Part shown: in pieces, positions 17,103-25,200 of the stretch | How positions within the stretch are numbered: the first letter of the stretch is position 1 | Layout: each line of letters opens with the position of its first letter | Source: Pseudomonas sp. R5(2019) | Lineage (GTDB): Bacteria; Pseudomonadota; Gammaproteobacteria; Pseudomonadales; Pseudomonadaceae | Length of the DNA: 64,000 bases | Reading direction: 5' to 3' | Assembly (NCBI RefSeq): GCF_009905435.1 | Contig: NZ_JAAAMT010000010.1 | Location: forward strand, 1 to 64,000 | The notes under the pieces: model-generated | Databases searched by the model: none | What the model was told of the DNA's origin: nothing | Seen by the model: the letters and a program-made list of their open reading frames with translations, nothing else | Translations under genes and position numbers: made by a program

Positions 17103-18283
17103 CGCGCGCCCCACAGGCGATTCATCCAGCCACTGCTTTTGGGCGCTTTTCCAGAGATTTTGGCCAAGCGGTCACCCAGTGCCTTGAGGCCTTGGCTCAG
17201 TGTTTCGCGCGGAGCCAGTTCAAACAGGGTCACGCCCTGGTTCTTGGCATTGAGGCGAACTTGCGGGCTATCGGGCAACACCGCCAGCACCGGCAAACCA
17301 TAACTTTTGGCCAGCGCCTCGGAGTCTGGTGTCACGCCCTTCAAATAACGGTCGACCAGCAAGCGGGCGTGGTCGAGCTTCATGCCTTTGTCACGCCACA
17401 GATTGAGCATCGCCAGATTTCGCCGGCAGTTGAGCACGTTCTGGTCGGTGTACCAGATCAATTTGTCGCAATGGCTGACAAAGGTGCGCAACGCTTCGCT
17501 GTCGGTCTGCCCGACCAGGTTCACGACAATGTGTTGGAAGTGATGGCGCAAGGCGCTGAGCAACATATACAGCTCGGCAGCGCTGGTGCGCTCCAGCGAC
17601 TCATCGGTGTCGCTATAGGCCAGCAAGCGCAAGCCGTTGGGGCCGGTCACGAAGGCACTGTCGATCAGGGTGCTGTCCAGCCGGCGCAGGTTTCGCAGGG
17701 CATCACCAAAATGGAAGGCGGTTTCCAGCCCGAGCATCGCCAGGCTGTCGCCTCTGGGCAAGCCCAGATCCAGCAGCAAGGTTTGCTGACCACTTTTCTG
17801 TACGCCCAGCGCCATGTGCGTGGACAGCAACGCACCGTCGGCATCGCATTGCACCCCATAGAGCACCGTCAAGCCGCCCAGGTTCGGGTTCGGCACCACC
17901 GGTGGCAGGCGTTTGCTCAAGCGTCGCACCAGCCCCGCCACCTCACTGGCTCGCGAACCGTAGGCGACGAAATCCCGGGCACCGGCGCGCATGGCATTGA
18001 GCACCAACTGGTTGTCCATGCCGTCGCCAAGGGCGACGATGGCGATCATCGGCTTGGCTTCCAGCACGCCTTCGACCAGGGTGGTTTGACTCACCAGGTT
18101 CTCACGGTCCAGGCCAATGAAAATCACATTGGCAAAGGTCACATCGATCAGCGCCAGCAGCTCATCCAGGCTGCCAGCGGCGCCCACCACTTGGCCAAGC
18201 GGCGCCAGGGCCCCCTGTAACCACTCCAGGTCACCGTCATTTCGGGTGATTGCCAGAAACGTCTGGCTCAGATTCTCGCTCAT
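17099..18283 (-). CDS. tadZ: TadZ/CpaE-family localisation protein with a degenerate P-loop
   Basis: A 394-residue protein. Its N-terminal receiver-like domain is about 1-130 and the MinD/ParA-like domain about 135-380 (LLLDLGLPRGDSLAMLGL, IVVNLVGQ, VLPDSPQVRLNAKNQG). Where MinD proteins have the KGGxGKT loop, this one reads LYGVQCDADGALLSTHMA (141-158), without the signature Lys. Nucleotide hydrolysis is therefore doubtful, and a scaffold role in placing the pilus machine is more likely. Start and stop overlap both neighbours by four bases. Confidence 0.83.
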   Translation of the reverse strand: MSENLSQTFLAITRNDGDLEWLQGALAPLGQVVGAAGSLDELLALIDVTFANVIFIGLDRENLVSQTTLVEGVLEAKPMIAIVALGDGMDNQLVLNAMRAGARDFVAYGSRASEVAGLVRRLSKRLPPVVPNPNLGGLTVLYGVQCDADGALLSTHMALGVQKSGQQTLLLDLGLPRGDSLAMLGLETAFHFGDALRNLRRLDSTLIDSAFVTGPNGLRLLAYSDTDESLERTSAAELYMLLSALRHHFQHIVVNLVGQTDSEALRTFVSHCDKLIWYTDQNVLNCRRNLAMLNLWRDKGMKLDHARLLVDRYLKGVTPDSEALAKSYGLPVLAVLPDSPQVRLNAKNQGVTLFELAPRETLSQGLKALGDRLAKISGKAPKSSGWMNRLWGAR

Positions 18284-19527
18284 TGGGATAACCCGCGACG
18301 GCGATCGAAATCGCCGTTCTCCAGGAAAAACAAGCGGTACCAGTTCGGGTCATAGGTGCGCAGGCGCTCACCGGGCAGTTGCGGCAAGGTGGCGTTGGCA
18401 GCCAGCGGCTGGACCAGATGCGGGGTGACAATCATGAGCAGTTCGCGCTCCTCACTCTGGATCACCGAATTGCGAAAGAACGCACCCAGAATCGGAATAT
18501 CCCCAAGGCCTGGAAACTTGTTCACTGCCGAACGGTTGTTGCTGCTGATCAAGCCGCTGATGATGAAGCTCTCGCCATCGGCCAGCGAGATGCTGGTATC
18601 GGTGCGCCGCACGGTCAGCGCGGGCACGGTGACGCCGGCAATGCTCACCGCATTGGTGAAATCCAGTTCACTGACTTCCGGGGCGACCTTTAGTGCAATG
18701 CGATCACGGCTGATCACCGTAGGTGACAGGGCCAGGCGAACACCAAATTCCTTGTATTCGATCGAGACGGTATCGCTACCCGTGCTTGGCACTGGAATCG
18801 GAATTTCACCGCCGGCCAGGAAGCTGGCCGTCAGGCCGCTGAGCACCACCAGCGAGGGCCGCGCCAGGGTGTAGGCAAAGCCGCTGTTCTCCAGTGCGTT
18901 GATGATCCCCAGCACCTTGCTGCTGCCGCCGCCCCAGACGATGTTGAACATGTCATTGGCCAGGGGAATGGCTGGCACTGTGGCGCTGACCGTCCCCGGG
19001 GAAACTGTCACGCGCGGGACGGTGCCGGGCGCACCAAACAGGAAGTTATTGGACCCCTTGCCAAATATCGAGGCCCCGGCTTCCTTGAGTTTGGTGCGGC
19101 TGACTTCGACAAAGCGAATATCGGTCTGCACCTGGGTGGGGAGTAAAGGGTCTTGCGAAGGCGACACACCCGAGGCCGTCATTTCGTGGGTTGCCCGTCC
19201 TTTGACAAAGACCATGCTCTGGCGCGGGGTCTTGCTGCACGCCGTCCAGACCATCAGGCTGGTGACCCCGGCCTCGACGCCCGTCAACACAAAGGCATCA
19301 TTGCCACTGGGTTGAACTTCGGCGATTTTCACATCGCCCACCGCCACCCGAGTGATTGCCATGGGAGCTCGGATTTCCTGTTGCAGCCCCTGGGTAAGCT
19401 CGACCACGCCCGGCATCTGCGCCAACGCGCTGCACTGGTTGGCAGCAAAGGCACTGGGCAATGAAAAACCCACGGAAAAAACAACAGCCACGAACGGTAT
19501 AACCTTTGGCATGGAACATCTGCTCAT
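18280..19527 (-). CDS. rcpA: RcpA/CpaC secretin of the Flp pilus
   Basis: About 415 residues. A signal peptide (ending PSAFA, about residue 29) is followed by an N-terminal BON-like domain (about 45-120) and the secretin domain. The secretin starts near VQTDIRFVEVSRTKLKE and includes GGEIPIPVPS and the final VTPHLVQPL. It forms the outer-membrane channel for the pilus. The ATG at 19527 is chosen because AAGGA sits eight bases upstream; the ATG nine bases earlier has its purine tract too close. It starts 20 bases after rcpC. Confidence 0.85.
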   Translation of the reverse strand: MSRCSMPKVIPFVAVVFSVGFSLPSAFAANQCSALAQMPGVVELTQGLQQEIRAPMAITRVAVGDVKIAEVQPSGNDAFVLTGVEAGVTSLMVWTACSKTPRQSMVFVKGRATHEMTASGVSPSQDPLLPTQVQTDIRFVEVSRTKLKEAGASIFGKGSNNFLFGAPGTVPRVTVSPGTVSATVPAIPLANDMFNIVWGGGSSKVLGIINALENSGFAYTLARPSLVVLSGLTASFLAGGEIPIPVPSTGSDTVSIEYKEFGVRLALSPTVISRDRIALKVAPEVSELDFTNAVSIAGVTVPALTVRRTDTSISLADGESFIISGLISSNNRSAVNKFPGLGDIPILGAFFRNSVIQSEERELLMIVTPHLVQPLAANATLPQLPGERLRTYDPNWYRLFFLENGDFDRRRGLSQ

Positions 19528-19546
19528 GGAGGGCATCCTTGCTCTG

Positions 19547-20488
19547 TCAGGGAGTTGGCTGGCCAGCGTTACCGCGAATGATTTCGATACCCCGCCGTAC
19601 GGGGCTGGCAGCAGAGGCCACCGGCGCTTTGGCGGGGGACGCCATCGCCAGTTGATTGAAGCGGTAGAGTTCACGATTGGCAGAGGCCAGGGTTGCCGCC
19701 GAGTCTTCTCGACCCGCCCAGTAGCGCGCCAGCCGCTGTTCGTCGGCGCTGCGCACCGCCAGCCGCAAGGTGCCGGCCTGGGCCGCCAGCAGCAGTCGAC
19801 TGGCCAGCCCTTCAGGCACCGCCAGAACCATCGTACGCGCCGGATTGCGGCGTTGCTCCTGGCGAGCCTTGCGTTCATCTTCTGACAGCGCCTGGGCGGG
19901 CTTGCCATCGTTGGCCAAACCCAACTCTTCGCCGACACTCAACAGCCGCAGGGCCGGAATCGCTACCTGGGTCGTGGGTTCAGGATGACTGGCGTCCTGG
20001 CGCAGGAACAGCAGGACATCGACATAGTCACCGGGTTGCACTTGCCCAGCGGCGCCCACCACTTCATCGACCGCCAGCGCGACCGCGCGCTCACCCGGAC
20101 GAATCATGCGCGCCAGGGGGCCACCGACACTGAAGCTGCTTTCGTCCAGCCAGGTACCGGCTGGCAAGGCTCTCCAGGCGCTGCGACCCAGCACTTGCTG
20201 GGGGGTTTGAAAACTGCCGGAAGGTGCCACCGTCAACTGCTCGACCATGACGTCATCCGCACTCAGCACAGTGTGAGCGGGGATGTCGCGCTTAACGATC
20301 ACGACCGGCGTACGCAACTCATCTGCGGCTTTGGCGGCGACTTGGGCGACCGGCTCAGCCGTTGGTGTTATCACCGCGACCGAAGGCTGTTGGGGCTGTT
20401 GCCGGCTCAGGGCGAACCCCCAGTAACCCGCGATGATCGCCCCGAACAGAAATACCCCTGCCAGTAACATCGTCAAGCGACTACTCAT
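19547..20488 (-). CDS. rcpC: RcpC/CpaB Flp pilus assembly protein
   Basis: A 313-residue protein with an N-terminal membrane anchor (MLLAGVFLFGAIIAGYWGFA) and an SAF-type domain (VIVKRDIPAHTVLSADDVMVEQL, about 60-125). A CpaB C-terminal region follows (VQPGDYVDVLLFL, MVLAVPEGLASRLLLAAQAGTLRLAVR). AGGAG precedes the ATG. It is the first gene of the minus-strand tad operon and is divergent from flp. It acts in the periplasm with RcpA. Confidence 0.87.
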   Translation of the reverse strand: MSSRLTMLLAGVFLFGAIIAGYWGFALSRQQPQQPSVAVITPTAEPVAQVAAKAADELRTPVVIVKRDIPAHTVLSADDVMVEQLTVAPSGSFQTPQQVLGRSAWRALPAGTWLDESSFSVGGPLARMIRPGERAVALAVDEVVGAAGQVQPGDYVDVLLFLRQDASHPEPTTQVAIPALRLLSVGEELGLANDGKPAQALSEDERKARQEQRRNPARTMVLAVPEGLASRLLLAAQAGTLRLAVRSADEQRLARYWAGREDSAATLASANRELYRFNQLAMASPAKAPVASAASPVRRGIEIIRGNAGQPTP

Positions 20489-20789
20489 GTCGGAACTCCT
20501 TTTGCACTACTTCCCAATCGCCAATGGCGAACCCGGCATGTCACATGAAACAACTAATTCGCTATTTGACGCTAGCGCAGTGAAGACAAAATGCCATTAG
20601 CCCGAACAAATAAATCAAGTCCTTGTATCGCGCCCCACAAAAACAACCACTTATTGACGTCAACTTTAGAGTTATAACTTTAGTCATAATGCTTTCTTAC
20701 AGTTGCTGCGAACGGCCATGTTGACAATGCTGTGCTGGCAAAGAGAAATCACCCGGCATTACCGGCGCACCGTGCGCAAGGAGCAATCC
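20489..20789. promoter_or_regulatory. divergent control region between rcpC and flp
   Basis: About 300 bases, markedly AT-richer than the flanks from about 20560. The octamer AACTTTAG occurs twice in direct orientation (20662-20669 and 20676-20683), next to TTGACG (20654-20659) and CATAAT (20685-20690). No -35/-10 pair has good spacing, which would fit activator-dependent transcription. PprB control is expected from the P. aeruginosa system but no site can be proven here. Confidence 0.4.
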
Positions 20790-20900
20790 ATGGTTCTCAC
20801 CCGACTGTACGTTCAAATCCTCGCCTTCCTGGAAAGCAAAAAAGGGGCGCCAGGTATTGAATATGTTGTCCCAAGGCCATTCCCTTCAAGGAGCCACACG
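20790..20900 (+). pseudogene. remnant of a second flp prepilin gene, fused in frame to flp
   Basis: An ATG at 20790 with its own AAGGAG (about 20777-20782) opens a 37-codon frame. It carries a basic leader and the prepilin site KKG|APGIEYVV, closely matching KEG|ASGIEYAI of flp. The hydrophobic pilin helix is missing after VV. The frame runs through ten unrelated codons, in which the flp ribosome site is embedded, directly into the flp start without a stop. It looks like the 5' end of a tandem flp duplicate that lost its remainder. It could still be translated as a leader or fusion. Confidence 0.6.
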
Positions 20901-21101
20901 ATGCTTGATAAAAAATTGATTAAAAAAATCAAAGACTTCTTTTACTCGAAAGAAGGCGCATCCGGTATCGAATATGCCATCGTCGCCGCCATGGTGGCCG
21001 TGGTGATCGCAGGCCTCAGCGGCGAAGTCGGCACCGCCGTCAAAGGTATTTTCGACAGCCTTCTCGAGGTCATCAAAAGCCCCGTGCCCCCCGCGGAGTA
21101 G
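20901..21101 (+). CDS. flp: Flp family type IVb pilin
   Basis: A 66-residue major prepilin. The basic leader MLDKKLIKKIKDFFYSKEG is followed by the cleavage site after Gly19. The conserved GIEYA with Glu at +5 and Tyr at +6 and the hydrophobic helix AIVAAMVAVVIAGL come next. The start at 20901 is fixed by AAGGAG at 20887-20892. An in-frame remnant of another flp lies immediately upstream. FppA at 11.6 kb should process it and TadA-TadBC should assemble it. Confidence 0.9.
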   Translation: MLDKKLIKKIKDFFYSKEGASGIEYAIVAAMVAVVIAGLSGEVGTAVKGIFDSLLEVIKSPVPPAE

Positions 21102-21136
21102 GCCGATATTTAAATCAATCACGACAGGTACCCACC

Positions 21137-21547
21137 ATGCCGGCTCCTTCACCACGTCAACAACTATTGCTGGTCGACGACGAAGAAGACGCTTTGCTGG
21201 AACTGGCCGAACTGCTGGAGGGCGAGGGTTTCTGCTGCTTCACCGCCACCTCGGTGAAACTCGCCCTGCAGCACCTGACCCGTCACCCGGACATTGCCCT
21301 GGTGATTACCGATCTGCGCATGCCCGAAGAGAGCGGCATGTCGCTGATCAAGCGACTGCGCGAGCACACTGCCCGCCAGCATTTGCCGGTGATTGTCACC
21401 TCGGGCCATGCCGACATGGACGATGTCAGCGACCTGCTGCGGTTGCAGGTGCTCGATCTGTTTCGCAAGCCCATCTATCACGTACGCTTGTTCGAGACGC
21501 TTAACAATCTTTTTCCCCAACCGCGCGTGCAGCTGGTTAATTCCTGA
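21137..21547 (+). CDS. stand-alone receiver-domain response regulator
   Basis: A 136-residue CheY-like protein consisting only of a receiver domain. It has acidic residues Asp14/Asp15 (LVDDEED), phospho-acceptor Asp59 (LVITDLRMPEESG), the conserved Thr/Ser region VIVTSGHAD, and the Lys in FRKPIYHVRL. No output domain follows. It starts 35 bases after flp on the same strand, so it is probably cotranscribed with the pilin. It could be a phosphate sink or a partner of the PprA-like kinase. That link is inference from position only. Confidence 0.8.
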   Translation: MPAPSPRQQLLLVDDEEDALLELAELLEGEGFCCFTATSVKLALQHLTRHPDIALVITDLRMPEESGMSLIKRLREHTARQHLPVIVTSGHADMDDVSDLLRLQVLDLFRKPIYHVRLFETLNNLFPQPRVQLVNS

Positions 21548-21605
21548 CCGGGTTTGCGCGCGGGGGTTTCTTTGATCGGTGGTTTTTAAATACGTCGCGC
21601 GCAAA

Positions 21606-21766
21606 CCCCAATGCCAGTCAGTTAAGGCATTGAACGACACAAAACTTGTGGGAGCGGATTTATCCGCGAATCCAGACACCGCGGTTTTTCAGGTATTGCG
21701 CGTCGTCATTATTCGCGGATAAATCCGCTCCCACATGTAATTCGCCTTAACTGACTGGCATTGGGG
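21606..21766. repeat. composite element: REP pair nested in a perfect 23-bp outer inverted repeat
   Basis: The outer arms at 21606-21628 and 21744-21766 are perfect inverted copies over 23 bases (starting CCCCAATGCCAGTCAGTTAA). They enclose a perfect 25-bp REP pair of the GTGGGAGCGGATTTATCCGCG class (21647-21671 and 21711-21735). The outer arm is the same as at 6221-6442, but the inner REP class differs. It fills the gap between the receiver gene and the YdcZ-type gene. Confidence 0.85.
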
Positions 21767-21858
21767 CGAGCCCAGCTCCTACATCAAAAGCAAAAGCGCA
21801 CTCTGTGGCTTCGATGCATCTGGTTATACTGTCGCGTCTTTTTTGCTGGAGATTACCA

Positions 21859-22308
21859 ATGCCCGCCCCCGTCTGGTGGCTGCTGTGTCTGCCCTTTATT
21901 GCTGGCGCCTTCCTCCCCCTGCAAGCAGGGATCAACGGCCAATTGGCCAAGCAGGTGTCGAGCGTCCTGGCTGCCGCGCTGATTTCCTTTGTAGTGGGTT
22001 CGCTGGCCCTGCTGGCGCTGGTGCTGTCGCAACGCGAAGTGCCTGGTTTCGCCGCCCTGAAGGGCCTGACCTGGTGGCACTGGAGCGGCGGCCTGCTGGG
22101 CGCATTCTTCATCACCACCGCCGCCTTCGCCGGGCCGCGCATCGGTGCGATGTTGTTTATGACGTTGGTGCTGGCCGGGCAATTGGCGATGGCCCTGGCA
22201 CTCGACCATTTTGGCTGGGCAGGCTTTCGCGAGTCCCCGGTGACCTTCGGCAAAGTCGCAGGCCTGGTGTTGATCCTCGCCGGGGTCTGGATGATTCGTC
22301 GCGGCTGA
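21859..22308 (+). CDS. DMT-family small transporter (YdcZ/DUF606 type)
   Basis: A 149-residue membrane protein with about four to five hydrophobic segments. Family-like stretches are LPLQAGINGQLAKQVSSVLAA, SFVVGSLALLALVL, WWHWSGGLLGAFFIT and TLVLAGQLAMALALDHFG. The ATG at 21859 is chosen because GGAG precedes it; an upstream in-frame ATG reads through repeat sequence. The substrate is unknown. Confidence 0.82.
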   Translation: MPAPVWWLLCLPFIAGAFLPLQAGINGQLAKQVSSVLAAALISFVVGSLALLALVLSQREVPGFAALKGLTWWHWSGGLLGAFFITTAAFAGPRIGAMLFMTLVLAGQLAMALALDHFGWAGFRESPVTFGKVAGLVLILAGVWMIRRG

Positions 22309-22314
22309 GGCCGC

Positions 22315-24669
22315 TCAGTCGATCACCTCGAATTCGACCCGCGCGGTCTGGCCGCTTTCATCGAGCACACTGAGCTGATGGCGGCCAAGCTCGGTGAAGC
22401 TCGCCGCAAGCCCCTCCTGCCCTCGGGTTTCGCCCTGGGGTGCACCATCGATAAACCACCAGCGCCGGCCTTCACCGCCCAAGGCGGAAAGTGTGAGCCG
22501 CAATGGCTCCTGGCTGGCCGCCGGGCGGCGCAGGTGATCGCCCTCTCGCACACCGATGATCGACAGCGGCGAGCGGGCCGAGAGCACCGGCGGGCAGCTT
22601 GCATCAATGGCTGGCAAGCGTGCCTCGCGACGTTCCACACGCGGCAGCCAAGGCTCCAGTGGCGCCGGCCATAGCGCCATATTGCGCACCTGGGCGCCCG
22701 GGCAACCGGGGCCGACACGCAAGCCATCGGCATTGACCCAGAACGTTTCCAGCAGCCCCACGCTCAAAGGTTGATCCGCCGCCAGCAAGGTGGGTGGCGT
22801 GGTGCCGTCCAGTGTCCAGGCAAAGCGCTGGCGCCGACAATTGCTGTTGGTACGCGCCAGCGGTTGGCCCAGCGGCCAGCAGATGGCAGCAACCCCGACA
22901 TTGGCCGGCACTGGCGCGACAGGCGCACTGATACCGCGTTGACGGTCGCGGTTGGTCAATACGTCGTGCACTTGCAGCATCAACGGCGCTGCTGAAGCCA
23001 GGCCAAACTGCCCCGGCACCGGCGTGCCGTCCGGGCGACCGATCCAGATACCGATCAGATAGCGCGGGCCCACACCGATCGACCAGGCATCTCGAAAGCC
23101 GTAGCTGGTGCCGGTCTTCCAGGCCAGCACCGGGCGCTGCAGAAAATCGGCGTGCGGGTCCAGGTCGGGCCGGGCCTGACCGGCCAGAATGCGCCGCACG
23201 ATCCAGGCCGCGCCGGGTGACAGCATGGTTCGTTCGCGCAGCAGGTCTTGCGGCTGAAAACGCAGGCTGGCGCTTTTGCCACCGCGGGCAAAGGCGCTGT
23301 AGCCCGCCACCAGATCCTCAAGGCGACTGCCCGCGCCGCCCAGCGCCAATGAAAGGTTAGGCTCGGCCAGATTCGGCAGCAGCAACGACAGTCCACCATT
23401 GCGCAACTGCGCGGCGAAGCGCTTGGGGCCAAGGGCTTCAAGCAGCTGCACCGCTGGCAGGTTCAACGACAGTGCCAGCGCCGAGCTGGCCGCCACCGGG
23501 CCACTGAAGCCCGCGGAGAAATTGCCGGGGCGGTAGTTGCCATAGCGGCGCGGCACATCCTGCAGCAGCGATTCGGAGTGAATCAGCCCCGCGTCCAGGG
23601 CCATGCCATAGAGAAACGGTTTCAAGGTCGAACCCGGTGAGCGCACCGCGCTGATCATGTCCACATGGCCGAAGCGGCGCTCATCAGACAAATCAACCGA
23701 ACCCACATAGGCGCGCACCGCCATGCTCTGCGCCTCGACCACCAGAATCGCCGCCGAGGTCCGCTCAGGCAATCGCGCGCGCCAGCCCAGCAACAGGTCT
23801 TCCAGCCGCCGTTGCAAGGCGGCATCGAGGGTGGTCTGGATCAGCGGCGGGCTGTCGCGGCGATTCAGCCGCCGGGCCAGCAACGGCGCCAGCGCGGGTT
23901 CCCGACGCGGGGCCAGCAACAACGGTTCTTCCAGCGCTTCATCGACCGTCGCCCGAGGCCACAGCTGATACTCGGCCAGACGCTTGAGCACCTTGTCGCG
24001 AGCGGCCTGCGCCCGCTGCGCATGACGATCCGGACGCAGCCGGCTGGGGGCTTGTGGCAAGACCGCGAGCATCGCCGCCTCGGCCGGCGACAGTTGCAGG
24101 GGCGACTTGCCCAGGTAGGCCCAGCTCGCGGCAGCCACGCCTTGCAAGGTGCCACCGAACGGCGCGCGATTGAGGTACAGCTCGAGAATCTGCTGCTTGG
24201 ACAAATGCCACTCCAGCTGCGCCGTGCGCCAGAGTTGGCGTAGCTTGCCAGGCAAGGTGCGCGGGTGCGGGTCGAGCAGGCGTGCCACCTGCATCGACAA
24301 GGTACTGCCACCCGACAACACGCGCCCGCCACTCAGGTTTTGCCAGGCCGCGCGCCCGAGTGCCAGCGGGTTGACGCCGGGGTGCCGGTAAAACCAGCGG
24401 TCTTCGTAGGTCAGCAATGCTTGCAGGTAAAGGGGCGATACCTGCTCTGCGGTGACCGGATAGCGCCAGACACCCTTGGCGTCGGCAAAGCGCCACAGGG
24501 GCGTACCGTCTTCGGCCAGCACCACCCGCGCCAAGTCATCAGCCGGTAGCGGCAAGGGCCAGATGCGGTCAGCGATCCACAGCAATCCACACAGACTCAA
24601 CGCCAGCCCTAGGCCAATCGCGCAACGCCGAGCCAGCGGACGGCGGGCCCATACCAAGCTCAGCTTCAC
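22315..24669 (-). CDS. pbpC: penicillin-binding protein 1C (bifunctional PBP)
   Basis: About 784 residues. A membrane anchor (about 14-34) is followed by a GT51 transglycosylase domain with the catalytic Glu in TYEDRWFYRHPGV (about 87-99) and GGSTLSMQVARLL. The transpeptidase domain has Ser347-x-x-Lys350 (STLK) and Lys518-Thr-Gly (KTGTSYGFRDAW). The C-terminal domain is of the BiPBP_C type and ends RVEFEVID. GTG at 24669 with AAAGG upstream is the preferred start; a longer in-frame reading begins at a TTG. It lies near the alpha-2-macroglobulin gene, a pairing conserved in many proteobacteria. Confidence 0.85.
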   Translation of the reverse strand: MKLSLVWARRPLARRCAIGLGLALSLCGLLWIADRIWPLPLPADDLARVVLAEDGTPLWRFADAKGVWRYPVTAEQVSPLYLQALLTYEDRWFYRHPGVNPLALGRAAWQNLSGGRVLSGGSTLSMQVARLLDPHPRTLPGKLRQLWRTAQLEWHLSKQQILELYLNRAPFGGTLQGVAAASWAYLGKSPLQLSPAEAAMLAVLPQAPSRLRPDRHAQRAQAARDKVLKRLAEYQLWPRATVDEALEEPLLLAPRREPALAPLLARRLNRRDSPPLIQTTLDAALQRRLEDLLLGWRARLPERTSAAILVVEAQSMAVRAYVGSVDLSDERRFGHVDMISAVRSPGSTLKPFLYGMALDAGLIHSESLLQDVPRRYGNYRPGNFSAGFSGPVAASSALALSLNLPAVQLLEALGPKRFAAQLRNGGLSLLLPNLAEPNLSLALGGAGSRLEDLVAGYSAFARGGKSASLRFQPQDLLRERTMLSPGAAWIVRRILAGQARPDLDPHADFLQRPVLAWKTGTSYGFRDAWSIGVGPRYLIGIWIGRPDGTPVPGQFGLASAAPLMLQVHDVLTNRDRQRGISAPVAPVPANVGVAAICWPLGQPLARTNSNCRRQRFAWTLDGTTPPTLLAADQPLSVGLLETFWVNADGLRVGPGCPGAQVRNMALWPAPLEPWLPRVERREARLPAIDASCPPVLSARSPLSIIGVREGDHLRRPAASQEPLRLTLSALGGEGRRWWFIDGAPQGETRGQEGLAASFTELGRHQLSVLDESGQTARVEFEVID

Positions 24670-24770
24670 GAACGCCGACCTTTGTGCCTGCGCGGGGAAC
24701 TGACCTGGCCCGGCCGTGGCCAAAGGCTCAAGACCGGCGACGTCGCCGCCCTCAGGATCAGGATGCAACT

Positions 24771-25064
24771 ATGCATGTAGAAGGTTTTTTTGAATGGTTG
24801 GGACAAGTGTTCGGCGCTGTCATTCGCTTTATCGTCGACGGCCTGAGCGGGTTGTTCGGCATTCTCGCCAATGCCGGCGGCAACTTTATCGAAGGGCTTT
24901 CACGCACGCTGGGCATGGACACCTCACTGACCAGCATTCTGGCGCTGATCATCGGCTTGCTGCTGTTGTATTCCGCGGTGCGGGCATTCATGCGGGCTTC
25001 GATTGTGATGGGGATCATCTGGTTGATTCTGGCGTTGTGGGTGATGAGCTGGGTGATTCATTGA
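24771..25064 (+). CDS. small predicted membrane protein of unknown function
   Basis: 97 residues. An amphipathic N-terminal half (FFEWLGQVFGAVIRFIVDGL) is followed by two hydrophobic segments (SILALIIGLLLLYSAV and GIIWLILALWVMSWVI). It is divergent from pbpC and lies between pbpC and the alpha-2-macroglobulin gene on the opposite strand. I do not recognise a named family. An envelope role is suggested only by its neighbours. Confidence 0.65.
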   Translation: MHVEGFFEWLGQVFGAVIRFIVDGLSGLFGILANAGGNFIEGLSRTLGMDTSLTSILALIIGLLLLYSAVRAFMRASIVMGIIWLILALWVMSWVIH

Positions 25065-25083
25065 GCTGACTCAACTCACCTCG

Positions 25084-25185
25084 TGTAGGAGCAAGGCTAG
25101 CCTGCGATGGGGCGCGTAGCGGCCCTGGGGTCTGCTTCGCAGCCCATCGCAGCGGTCCGGCGTCCCGGCTAGCCTTGCTCCTACA
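25084..25185. repeat. REP-type inverted repeat pair
   Basis: TGTAGGAGCAAGGCTAGCC (from 25084) and its inverse GGCTAGCCTTGCTCCTACA (ending 25185) flank an imperfect second layer, GCGATGGGGCGCG against GCTTCGCAGCCCATCGC. It sits between convergent genes (the small membrane protein and the alpha-2-macroglobulin gene), where it may also act as a bidirectional terminator. Confidence 0.75.
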
Positions 25186-25200
25186 GCATGGAGTGGCGAA

